NCBI GenBank assembly: GCA_947457525.1 | Contig: CANGXE010000039.1 | Span: 1 to 9,298, forward strand | DNA length: 9,298 nucleotides | From: Bacteroidota bacterium | GTDB taxonomy: Bacteria; Bacteroidota; Bacteroidia; Chitinophagales; LD1 | Reading direction: 5' to 3' | Part shown: piece by piece, positions 1 to 7,455 of the stretch | How positions within the stretch are numbered: the stretch's first letter is position 1 | How the letters are laid out: every line of letters begins with the position of its first letter | Notes under the pieces: generated by a model | The model's input: only the letters and a program-made list of their open reading frames with translations | What the model was told of the DNA's origin: nothing | Databases searched by the model: none | Translations under genes and position numbers: made by a program

Positions 1-165
1 AATGGTGGAGCAATCGCTCTTGGTCATCCACTGGGTGCATCGGGTACTTATCTCTTCCAAAAATTATATGGCGAAATGAACCGTCAGAATAAAAAATATG
101 GAATGGTGTCAGCGTGTATTGGTGGCGGACAAGGCATAGCCGGAATTTTTGAAAGATTGAGCTAA
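1..165 (+). CDS. Thiolase (acetyl-CoA C-acyltransferase), C-terminal fragment
   Basis: This is the 3' end of a gene cut by the window edge; 54 codons remain, read in frame 1 to a TAA at 163-165. The fragment starts with NGGAIALGHPLGASG, the thiolase motif whose histidine (codon at 25-27) acts in catalysis, and ends with CIGGGQGIAGIFERLS, where the cysteine (codon at 115-117) is the second catalytic acid/base residue. The nucleophilic cysteine of the N-terminal half lies outside the window. Thiolases cleave 3-ketoacyl-CoA with CoA to give acetyl-CoA and a shortened acyl-CoA, or run the reverse condensation. The two acyl-CoA dehydrogenases downstream favour the degradative, beta-oxidation role. 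The CIGGGQG form is shared by degradative and biosynthetic thiolases, so this fragment alone does not settle the subtype and no gene symbol is given. Confidence 0.95.
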   Translation, partial: NGGAIALGHPLGASGTYLFQKLYGEMNRQNKKYGMVSACIGGGQGIAGIFERLS

Positions 166-195
166 TTTATTTCTAACCCTCTTTAAAATATTATC

Positions 196-1824
196 ATGAA
201 AAATTACTTTTTACTCGCCTTCTGTCTTGTCACATTTGCAGCGAATGCACAATCAAAAATTGTGAAAGACTCATTAATGTTTACATTGAGCAAACCGGAT
301 ATTGATGCAATTTTTACCGGACTAGGAATTCCTGCCGGATTGGTAGGTATCGAATATGGAGTAGATGTTTATCGCTTGATTTATACCTCCATGAATTACG
401 ACAGTACACCAACCATCGCTTCGGGTCTAGTCATGTTGCCTAAGTCAGTAGATTATTGCGCTTTGCCAATTGTTTCCTACCAACATGGAACAATACTGGA
501 TAAAAGAGGTGTGCCTTCAAGGTGGGTGGGTGATGAGCGTTTCATATCGCTGGCGCTAGCAGGAAATGGATTAATTTCTATTATGCCTGATTATCTTGGT
601 ATGGGTGATGGTCCGGGCTTTCATCCTTACCAAAATGCTCGTACCGAAGCATTTAGTGTAGTGGATATGATACGTGCTACAAAAGAATTATGTGACAGCG
701 TAAACATTGGATATAGCAAGCAACTTTTCTTGTTTGGGTATTCGCAAGGCGGACACGCTACAATGGCGGCTCATAAAATGATTCAAGAGCAACTAAGTGG
801 TGAAATGCAAGTTACAGCATCGGCTCCCATGAGTGGTGCATATGACATGAGCGGTGTGCAAGCAGACTTACTTTTGGAAGATAAACCTTATTCCGATCCT
901 TTTTATTTGCCGTATTTGATTTTTGGCAATAATCCTATCTATAATCTATTCACTAATCCTAGCGATATATTAAAGTCGCCTTATGATGTGACTATTCCCC
1001 CACTGATGGATGGGTTCTCTTCTGCTGGGGCAATTAATGCGGTGATGAATGATACGGTTAAGCTAATTTTTAAACCTGAATTAGTGGATTCATTTATAAA
1101 TGATCCTAACCATTTTTTTAGAGTGTTTCTAAAAGATAATGATATCTATGAGTGGGTACCAACGTCTCCGGTGCGTATGTATTTCTGCACCAAAGATGAG
1201 AAGGTGCCTTTTCAGAATACCTATACCGCATTAAATTACTTTTTGCAAAATGGCGCAGTGAGTGTTGATACAGTGAATTCTGGTGATTTGTTCCACACAG
1301 ACTGCGCTCAACCTTCATTCTTGAATGCTAAGTTTTGGATTGATAGTTACAGAACGCGTCCGTTAAAAGTGGCAACAGCTACACAACCATCTTCTGCCTC
1401 TTCAAGCACCGGTACAGCTACTGTGTTTACGACCGATGGTTTAGCTCCGTTTACCTATTTATGGAGCAACGGCAACACTACAGAGGAAGCCACCAATCTT
1501 GCACCTGGCGGTTATGATTGTACTGTTACAGATGCGAATGGTTGCGTAAAAGTAACTTCTGCACAAGTGAGTATTTTATCAGGATTGGGAGACGTAATTG
1601 CAGATGCTTTCTCTGTTTATCCAAATCCAACCGCACAATCGTTGACGGTTACATTTAAAGAACTTAAAGGAAGTAAAGAAGTTAATATTATCGATGGTTT
1701 AGGAAGAATTGTCTTTGAACAAAATGTAACTCAACCATCAACCACATTGGATGTGCAAAATCTTAGCCAAGGTATGTACACCATACGCGTGGCCAATCAA
1801 TATTCAAAATTCATTAAGCAATAA
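196..1824 (+). CDS. Secreted alpha/beta hydrolase (lipase/esterase-like) with SprB-type repeat and T9SS sorting domain
   Basis: The 542-residue protein begins with a Sec signal peptide (basic MKN, hydrophobic core 4-16, likely cleavage at ANA|QS after residue 18). Residues 20-390 form an alpha/beta hydrolase: SYQHGT at 94-99 lies near the expected oxyanion region, the nucleophile elbow GYSQGG puts Ser183 at the active site, Asp334 in CTKDEKVPF is a good acid candidate, and His367 in FHTDC the likely histidine. PDYLGMGDGPG at 131-141 recalls secretory lipases of the LIP type. Residues about 396-458 match a SprB-type repeat (PFTYLWSNG, then GGYDCTVTDANGCV). Residues about 474-542 are a type A T9SS sorting domain (VYPNPTAQSL to KFIKQ). 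The product is therefore expected outside the cell or anchored on its surface. The gene begins 30 bases after the thiolase stop and ends 17 before an acyl-CoA dehydrogenase, which suggests action on acyl esters. The substrate is inferred; a peptidase or other esterase activity is possible. Confidence 0.88.
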   Translation: MKNYFLLAFCLVTFAANAQSKIVKDSLMFTLSKPDIDAIFTGLGIPAGLVGIEYGVDVYRLIYTSMNYDSTPTIASGLVMLPKSVDYCALPIVSYQHGTILDKRGVPSRWVGDERFISLALAGNGLISIMPDYLGMGDGPGFHPYQNARTEAFSVVDMIRATKELCDSVNIGYSKQLFLFGYSQGGHATMAAHKMIQEQLSGEMQVTASAPMSGAYDMSGVQADLLLEDKPYSDPFYLPYLIFGNNPIYNLFTNPSDILKSPYDVTIPPLMDGFSSAGAINAVMNDTVKLIFKPELVDSFINDPNHFFRVFLKDNDIYEWVPTSPVRMYFCTKDEKVPFQNTYTALNYFLQNGAVSVDTVNSGDLFHTDCAQPSFLNAKFWIDSYRTRPLKVATATQPSSASSSTGTATVFTTDGLAPFTYLWSNGNTTEEATNLAPGGYDCTVTDANGCVKVTSAQVSILSGLGDVIADAFSVYPNPTAQSLTVTFKELKGSKEVNIIDGLGRIVFEQNVTQPSTTLDVQNLSQGMYTIRVANQYSKFIKQ

Positions 1825-1834
1825 TTAAAAACAA

Positions 1835-1853
1835 AAATGTCATGTCAACTACA
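1835..1853 (+). other. Start-region copy 1: out-of-frame ATG five bases before the dehydrogenase start
   Basis: The 19 bases AAATGTCATGTCAACTACA recur with one mismatch at 3658-3676, around the start of the second dehydrogenase. Each copy holds two ATGs five bases apart; the second opens the long frame. Here the first ATG (1837-1839) opens a 12-codon frame that stops at a TGA at 1873-1875 inside the main gene. The likeness follows from the gene duplication. Whether the extra ATG affects translation is not known. Confidence 0.6.
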
Positions 1854-3638
1854 ACCACAAACAAAACAGTTTTGAAAGGCGGAGAGTTCTTGGTAAAAGA
1901 AACTCCATTCAACCAAGTGTACACTAAAAATGAAATCACTGAAGAGCAAACTATGTTTGGTCAAACAGCGGCAGATTTTATTAATAATCGTGTGTTTCCA
2001 AACATTCAAAAAATTGACAAACAAGATCCAGCCTTAACTATTGCCTTGATGCAAGAGTCTGCAGAACTAGGTTTGTTGGGTGCTTCTGTGCCTGAGGAGT
2101 TTGGTGGCATGGGCGTTGATGTGGCCACTGACACAGTTATCAATGAAGAAATGGGCAAAGGTCATTCATTTGCTGCTTCTTACGCTGCACATACAGGTAT
2201 CGGAACTTTACCAATTTTGTACTACGGTACCGAAAAGCAAAAAGCGGATTATCTACCGGGTTTAGTAGATGGAAGCATCAAAGCGGCTTACTGTCTTACA
2301 GAGCCTGGTTCTGGATCAGATGCACTTGGTGCTAAATCAAAAGCAGTTTTGAGTGAAGATGGAAAGCACTATGTGTTGAACGGACAAAAGATGTGGATTA
2401 CCAACGGTGGTTTTGCAGATATCTTTACAGTGTTTGCCAAAATTGATGGAGATAAATTTACCGGCTTTATTGTTGACGCAAAATCTGAAGGTATCTCTTT
2501 AGGAAGCGAAGAAGATAAATTAGGTATTAAAGGTTCTTCTACTCGTCAAGTATTTTTTAATAACGTATTAGTTCCGGTAGAAAACGTATTGGGCGAAATC
2601 GGTAAAGGCCACAAAATCGCTTTCAACGTGTTGAACATCGGTCGCTACAAACTTTGCGTTCTAGCTTTGGGTGGTTCTAAAAAATCTTGCTCTAATGCTG
2701 TAAAATATGCCAATGAGCGTATTCAATTTAATGTGCCTATTTCATCATTTGGTGCTATCAAACATAAGTTGGCAGAAATGGCTATCAAAATTTATGCTTG
2801 TGAAGCAGCTACTTATCGCACAGCCGGTTTGTTGGATGATATGATTAGTGATTTAGCGGCAAAAGGGACAGACAAAGTGCAAGCTAAATTGATTGCTGCA
2901 GAAGAATATTCTATCGAATGTGCTATCTTGAAAGTGTTTGGTTCAGAAGTGTTAGATTATGTGGTAGATGAAACAGTGCAAGTATATGGCGGAACAGGAT
3001 TTAGTGAAGAATATCCTGCTGCTCGCTCATATCGCGATGCACGTATCAATAGAATATTTGAAGGTACAAATGAAATCAATCGTTTGTTGAGCGTGGGCAT
3101 GTTGGTGAAAAAAGCAATGAAAGGAGAGGTAGATTTATTTACACCTGCCATGGCTGTTCAAAAAGAATTGATGAGTGTACCTGATTTCGGAGCCGACTCT
3201 TCTGATGATTATTTTGCAGCAGAGAAAAAAGCATTGAAGAATGCGAAAAAGGCTATCTTGATGACAGCCGGTGCAGGGGTGCAAAAGTTTGCTCAAGCGT
3301 TCGAGAAAGAGCAAGAAATCATCATGGATATTTCTGATATGTTGATTGAAGTTTTTGTGAGTGAATCATTGTTGCTTCGCACCGAGAAATTGGTAAGCAT
3401 CAAAGGCGCTGAGGCTTGCGCTTTGGAAATTGACATCACCAAAACTTATTTGTCAGATGCGTTCGAGAGAATTCAAATTTCGGGTAAACATGCGGTGAGT
3501 TCATTCAATGATGGCGATGTGCTTCGCGTAATGCTTTCCGGTTTGAGAAGATTTACAAAGTATGACGCTGTAAACACAGTAGCTACTCGCAGAAGAATTG
3601 CTGACAAATTGATTGCGGATAATCAGTACAGTATTTAA
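1842..3638 (+). CDS. Acyl-CoA dehydrogenase, long (VLCAD/ACAD9-like) form, copy 1
   Basis: This 598-residue flavoenzyme should catalyse the FAD-dependent alpha,beta-dehydrogenation of acyl-CoA to trans-2-enoyl-CoA, passing electrons to electron-transfer flavoprotein. It shows the family landmarks: an N-terminal helical domain with GLLGASVPEEFGG near 77-89, the FAD/substrate motif CLTEPGSGSD at 151-160, KMWITNGG at 183-190, the C-terminal helical domain with YGGTGFSEEYPAARSYRDAR at 382-401, and RIFEGTNEINR, where Glu407 sits at the usual catalytic-base position. About 175 further residues follow; canonical enzymes end near 380-400, whereas VLCAD and ACAD9 have such an extension. No signal peptide is present, so it is cytoplasmic. 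It aligns almost without gaps with the next gene. Oddities against that copy are Cys272 and Cys283 in the helix after GRYKL, where copy 2 has Gly and Ile. Chain-length preference cannot be read from the sequence. Confidence 0.95.
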   Translation: MSTTTTNKTVLKGGEFLVKETPFNQVYTKNEITEEQTMFGQTAADFINNRVFPNIQKIDKQDPALTIALMQESAELGLLGASVPEEFGGMGVDVATDTVINEEMGKGHSFAASYAAHTGIGTLPILYYGTEKQKADYLPGLVDGSIKAAYCLTEPGSGSDALGAKSKAVLSEDGKHYVLNGQKMWITNGGFADIFTVFAKIDGDKFTGFIVDAKSEGISLGSEEDKLGIKGSSTRQVFFNNVLVPVENVLGEIGKGHKIAFNVLNIGRYKLCVLALGGSKKSCSNAVKYANERIQFNVPISSFGAIKHKLAEMAIKIYACEAATYRTAGLLDDMISDLAAKGTDKVQAKLIAAEEYSIECAILKVFGSEVLDYVVDETVQVYGGTGFSEEYPAARSYRDARINRIFEGTNEINRLLSVGMLVKKAMKGEVDLFTPAMAVQKELMSVPDFGADSSDDYFAAEKKALKNAKKAILMTAGAGVQKFAQAFEKEQEIIMDISDMLIEVFVSESLLLRTEKLVSIKGAEACALEIDITKTYLSDAFERIQISGKHAVSSFNDGDVLRVMLSGLRRFTKYDAVNTVATRRRIADKLIADNQYSI

Positions 3639-3657
3639 TTTTTAACCCATTAAAAAT

Positions 3658-3676
3658 AAATGTAATGTCAACTACA
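3658..3676 (+). other. Start-region copy 2: overlapping ATGTAATG at the second dehydrogenase start
   Basis: This is the counterpart of 1835-1853, differing only at base 3664 (A instead of C). That change makes the first ATG (3660-3662) run straight into a TAA (3663-3665), whose last A is the first base of the real ATG at 3665. The result is a start-stop-start string. The N-terminal coding similarity (MSTT, then LKGGEF in both proteins) supports 3665 as the true start. Confidence 0.6.
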
Positions 3677-5467
3677 GCTCAAAAAAACACGTTAAAGGGA
3701 GGCGAATTCATTATTAAAGAATCGCAATGGCAGGATGTTTACATTCCTGAACAAATCACAGAAGAGCAACAAATGTTGCGTCAAGCCACTAAAGACTTTG
3801 TGACCAAAGAATTGGATCCAAGATTGGAAGAATTGGACAAAGACCCAATGAAAGGAGTGGAGGTGTTGGACAAAGCCGCAGAATTAGGATTGTTAGGTTT
3901 GCATATTCCTGAAGAATATGGCGGTAGTGGTCAAGATTTGACTTCGTTTTCATTTGTTACAGAGGTTTTAGGATGGGGACATGGAATTTCCGTAGCGATT
4001 GGTGCCCACACAGGCATCGGCACGTGCCCAATTTTATACTATGGTAATGATGCACAGCGCTCTAAATATTTGCCGAAGTTAGCTACTGGCGAATGGAAAG
4101 CGGCTTATTGTTTGACTGAGCCTTGGAGCGGAAGTGATGCTTTGGGCGCACGTACAAAAGCCGTGTTGACCGAAGATGGAAAACACTACGTGTTGAATGG
4201 ACAAAAAATGTGGATCACCAATGCAGGTTTTGCTGATATTTTTGTGGTTTTCGCCAAAATAGATGGGGACGACAAAAAATTTACTGCTTTCATCTTGGAG
4301 AAAAATATGGAAGGACTGAGCACAGGCGCTGAAGAAAAAAAGATGGGTATCAAGTCATCTTCTACTCGCCAAGTGTTTTTCAATAATGTGAAAGTGCCTG
4401 TGGAGAATCTATTGGGTGAAGCCGGTAAAGGCCACAAAATTGCATTTCAAATTTTGAACATCGGTCGTTACAAATTAGGTAACGGGGTGCTTGGTGGTGC
4501 AAAACGCGCCATTGGTGTTGCCGTAAAATATGCCAACGAACGTCAGCAATTCAAAACTCCAATTGCTCAGTTTGGTGCTATTCAAGGCAAGTTGGGTGAA
4601 ATGGCTATACGTGCTTGGACCGCAGAGAGTGCTTCATATCGTTTGTGCGATTTGATTTTGCAAAAAGAACACGAAGCAAAAGCAGCCGGCAAAACAATGA
4701 CAGAATACTTGACAGTGGGCGCAGAAGAATATCAAGTGGAATGCGCCATCATGAAAGTTGTGGGTTCTGAAGTGTTAGATTATGTAGTGGATGAAGCTTT
4801 GCAAATTCATGGAGGTTACGGTTTCAGTGAAGAGTATCCAATGGCTCGTTCTTACAGAGACTCTCGTATCAACAGAATTTTTGAAGGCACGAATGAAATC
4901 AATCGTATGCTTTCAATTGATGCATTGTTGAAATTAGCTATGAAAGGTCAGTTAGATTTGATGACTCCGGGCATGGCCATTCAAAAAGAATTGATGAGCG
5001 CACCTGAAGCATCTTCTGTTGACGCAGATGATATTTTTGGTGCTGAGCGAGTGGCTTTAAAAAATGCTAAAAAAGCATTCTTGTTGGTAGCCGGTGGTGC
5101 GGTTCAAAAATTGATGGCCGGCTTGCAAAAAGAACAAGAAATTTTGATGCATAGCGCAGATATGTTGATGGATATTTACGTGATGGAAAGTGCCATGCTT
5201 CGTGCCGAAAAATTACTTCAATTGAACGGGTTAGAATCTTCACAAATTTATGTTGACATGGTGAAGTGCTTTTTCTTCGATGCGATGGATAGAATTGCTA
5301 CTGCCGGGAAATCCGGTTTAGTAGCTTATGCTTCTGGAGATGAACTTCGCATGATGTTGATGGGATTGAAACGTTTCACCAAATATGAAATGATTAACAC
5401 TAAAGTAGTTCGCAGAGCAGTTGCAGATAAAATGGTAGCCGCTAATGGATATTGTTTTTGGGATTAA
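3665..5467 (+). CDS. Acyl-CoA dehydrogenase, long (VLCAD/ACAD9-like) form, copy 2
   Basis: At 600 residues this is the tandem paralogue of the preceding gene, 26 bases downstream and with the same layout: GLLGLHIPEEYGG near 75-87, KMWITNAG at 181-188, HGGYGFSEEYPMARSYRDSR at 382-401, and RIFEGTNEINR with Glu407 as the presumed catalytic base at exactly the same residue number. The ~175-residue C-terminal extension is also kept (AERVALKNAKKAF at 460-472, then GLKRFTKYEM at 567-576). Its FAD-region motif reads CLTEPWSGSD (149-158): Trp154 replaces the glycine of copy 1. A charged stretch around 332-345 (LQKEHEAKAAGKTM) differs from copy 1. It is expected to catalyse acyl-CoA dehydrogenation in the cytoplasm. 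The two copies may differ in chain-length range, or work as a heteromer; both are inferences. It is the last gene before the terminator at 5492-5525. Confidence 0.95.
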   Translation: MSTTAQKNTLKGGEFIIKESQWQDVYIPEQITEEQQMLRQATKDFVTKELDPRLEELDKDPMKGVEVLDKAAELGLLGLHIPEEYGGSGQDLTSFSFVTEVLGWGHGISVAIGAHTGIGTCPILYYGNDAQRSKYLPKLATGEWKAAYCLTEPWSGSDALGARTKAVLTEDGKHYVLNGQKMWITNAGFADIFVVFAKIDGDDKKFTAFILEKNMEGLSTGAEEKKMGIKSSSTRQVFFNNVKVPVENLLGEAGKGHKIAFQILNIGRYKLGNGVLGGAKRAIGVAVKYANERQQFKTPIAQFGAIQGKLGEMAIRAWTAESASYRLCDLILQKEHEAKAAGKTMTEYLTVGAEEYQVECAIMKVVGSEVLDYVVDEALQIHGGYGFSEEYPMARSYRDSRINRIFEGTNEINRMLSIDALLKLAMKGQLDLMTPGMAIQKELMSAPEASSVDADDIFGAERVALKNAKKAFLLVAGGAVQKLMAGLQKEQEILMHSADMLMDIYVMESAMLRAEKLLQLNGLESSQIYVDMVKCFFFDAMDRIATAGKSGLVAYASGDELRMMLMGLKRFTKYEMINTKVVRRAVADKMVAANGYCFWD

Positions 5468-5491
5468 TAAATTTTTGTTTAATCACTTTAC

Positions 5492-5528
5492 TAAAGGCGT
5501 TCCGAAAATATCCGGAGCGCCTTTATTT
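5492..5528 (+). terminator. Hairpin terminator after the fatty-acid oxidation genes
   Basis: Bases 5492-5504 (TAAAGGCGTTCCG) pair with 5513-5525 (CGGAGCGCCTTTA) in a 13-bp stem with one G-U pair (5500/5517) and an 8-base loop (AAAATATC). The stem top is GC-rich, its base is A/T, and TTT follows at 5526-5528, so the U tract comes partly from the stem base. It lies 25 bases after the dehydrogenase stop and before the kinase gene, and should end the upstream transcription unit. Confidence 0.85.
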
Positions 5529-5543
5529 CTAAATAAATTAGGT

Positions 5544-5575
5544 TTTGTTAAAATTGTTTACATTCGGTATTATAG
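5544..5575 (+). promoter_or_regulatory. Possible Bacteroidota-type promoter for the histidine kinase
   Basis: TTTG at 5544-5547 is followed after 20 bases by TATTATAG at 5568-5575. The Bacteroidota primary sigma factor is known to favour TTTG, a 19-21 base spacer, and TAnnTTTG. The spacing fits well, but the -7 element matches only partly. Transcription would begin a few bases before the ATG at 5588, giving a very short leader. Its place right after a terminator adds some support. Confidence 0.35.
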
Positions 5576-5587
5576 TTATCTGTTTAG

Positions 5588-7372
5588 ATGGATCGAAAAC
5601 AATACTTAGCAGAAATTTATACCTATCGTGCTCGGTTGACGAAGCAAGATAAAACTGTCTTACCACTACTTCAGGCTACAGAAGAATATGCCGCACAAAC
5701 AGCTGATAATTATCTAGTTGCTGAAGCGATGGCTAATCGGGCTTTTGAAGCTATTTATATTAAAGCAGACTACAGTGAAGCAATTGCTATAGCCAAACGC
5801 GCTTTGGATTTAGCCGGAGGTGTATCTATTGATCTTTTGTCTAAGTTGCATCTTTTAATAGGTAGGGCATCCATCTACCTTTCAAACTTTCAGGATGCAA
5901 GAGTTCAATTATATAAGGCTTTAACGTATGCAGAACAAATAGACAGTGCTGACTTAAATAGATTAATGACTCAATCGGAAGTGTATCACGCGCTGGGTAT
6001 GGTCAATTCTTTGTTAAAGCTTCCGGTAGAGCGAACCAGAGAATATTTAGAGAAGGGATTGCATTTTGCAGTATTAGCAAATAGCCGGAGTTTGAAATGT
6101 GTATGCACTTTAGGGTTGGGTAATTCGTATATTGATGAACAAAAATATGAGGAAGCCATTAAGTTTTATGAGTTGGCGCTAGCCGATACTCTCGAAGATG
6201 AATACCATAACAGAGCATCTATTTACAGTAATATAGGATTTTGTTTAATCGAGATTAATCAATACAACAAGGCAGAAGAATATTTATTGATTTCCTTAGC
6301 TATTCGCGAAGAGCATTGCACTAAGGATGATGTTGCAATTTCTTTAATGCTGCTAGCTGATATTTATATCCGTAATGATAACCTAACCCAAGCAGAAGAT
6401 TATTTAATCAGAACCTACAAAAATTTTAAAGAAACCGGGAATAAACATCATCTTTTAATAGCTATCGAAAGTATTATTCGGCTGTATAAAAAAATGAATT
6501 ATGGCGATAAGGTTATTGCTTTCTATGAAGAATATGTAGCACTACAACAGCTAGTTAATAATATGATTAATCAAAATCAATTGGCTGAAGTAGAGGCAAA
6601 ATTTAGGACTGAGCAAAGAGAAAAAGAAGCCACTTTGCTACGTCAAAAAAATATTGAAATTGAGGAATATGCGAGGCAGCTTGAAATTAGTAATAGTGAA
6701 TTGCGACAATTTGCTCACTTTGCTTCTCATGATTTAAAGGAACCACTACGAATGATAAGCATTTACATTGGGCTGCTTCAGCGCAAGTTAGTAGATAAAC
6801 TAGACGATGAAGAGAAACAGTTTTTAGCATTTGCTGTAGACGGAAGTCATAGAATGGAAACATTGATTAATGACTTATTGGTCTTGTCAAAGGTTAATGC
6901 AGTGAGCAAACAGGAGCAAGTAAACTTAAATGAAGTGGTGTTGGATGTGGTAAAAAATTTTCAAGTAGAAATAGATGAAGGTAAAGTAAGTATAACTTAC
7001 GCACATCTACCTACGATTACCGCTGATAGAATTTACATGGTTCAATTATTTCAAAATTTAATTTCTAACGGAATTAAGTATAACACAAGTGATCTAAAGC
7101 AAGTAGATATCACTTATAAGAAATTACCAAATACCGTCCAATTAGTAGTAACCGATAATGGTATCGGAATTGAGGAAAAGTATCAGGCTCAAATTTTTGA
7201 TTTGTTTAAGCGATTGCATACACGGAAGGAATATTCGGGTTCAGGAATTGGATTATCAATATGTAAAAAAATTGTAGAGCAACTCAAAGGAACTATAACC
7301 GTAGAAAGCGAATCGGCTAAAGGAACATCCTTTCTGATTAATTTACCCGTGCAATTGATTTTAGAAAGCTAG
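5588..7372 (+). CDS. Soluble TPR-containing sensor histidine kinase
   Basis: This 594-residue protein has no signal peptide or membrane segment, so it is probably a cytoplasmic two-component sensor kinase. Residues about 45-320 are a TPR-like helical array (for instance the repeat with YIDEQKYEEAIKFYELAL at 181-198, and the next with NQYNKAEEYLLISLAIR at 224-240), resembling the MalT-type TPR of many Bacteroidota sensors. A charged coiled coil follows (about 330-372). The HisKA domain holds FASHDLKEPLR with His381 as the phospho-acceptor. The ATPase domain shows the N box (QNLISNGIKYN, 489-499), G1 (DNGIGI, 523-528), F box (IFDLFKRL, 536-543) and G2 (GSGIGLS, 551-557). All motifs appear intact. 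A TAG directly precedes the ATG, which fixes this as the earliest start. It seems to be transcribed alone; the signal and the partner regulator are not evident from the window. Confidence 0.93.
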   Translation: MDRKQYLAEIYTYRARLTKQDKTVLPLLQATEEYAAQTADNYLVAEAMANRAFEAIYIKADYSEAIAIAKRALDLAGGVSIDLLSKLHLLIGRASIYLSNFQDARVQLYKALTYAEQIDSADLNRLMTQSEVYHALGMVNSLLKLPVERTREYLEKGLHFAVLANSRSLKCVCTLGLGNSYIDEQKYEEAIKFYELALADTLEDEYHNRASIYSNIGFCLIEINQYNKAEEYLLISLAIREEHCTKDDVAISLMLLADIYIRNDNLTQAEDYLIRTYKNFKETGNKHHLLIAIESIIRLYKKMNYGDKVIAFYEEYVALQQLVNNMINQNQLAEVEAKFRTEQREKEATLLRQKNIEIEEYARQLEISNSELRQFAHFASHDLKEPLRMISIYIGLLQRKLVDKLDDEEKQFLAFAVDGSHRMETLINDLLVLSKVNAVSKQEQVNLNEVVLDVVKNFQVEIDEGKVSITYAHLPTITADRIYMVQLFQNLISNGIKYNTSDLKQVDITYKKLPNTVQLVVTDNGIGIEEKYQAQIFDLFKRLHTRKEYSGSGIGLSICKKIVEQLKGTITVESESAKGTSFLINLPVQLILES

Positions 7373-7455
7373 CTGCTGTAATTAACACAATAATGATATA
7401 CTATGTATTATTTATTGCTTTTTAGGATTATGTTTAATCTAACAATACAACCCCA

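Noticed and set aside
1118..1318. Minus-strand open frame of 66 codons inside the hydrolase gene.
   Set aside because: Lies wholly inside a gene with clear domains, no family features; a shadow. The same applies to minus-strand frames at 2957-3151, 4186-4437 and 8966-9190.
7389..7412. AT-only inverted repeat (AATAAT / ATTATT) between the kinase and the first lipoprotein, considered as a terminator.
   Set aside because: Only six perfect A/T pairs with a 12-base loop and no GC core; expected by chance in such AT-rich DNA.
7415..7436. TTG (7415-7417) and TATGTTTA (7429-7436) as a Bacteroidota promoter for the lipoprotein operon.
   Set aside because: The -7 element is fair, but the spacer is only 11 bases instead of about 19-21, and no other TTG lies at a suitable distance. 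A promoter is likely in this gap, but I cannot place it.
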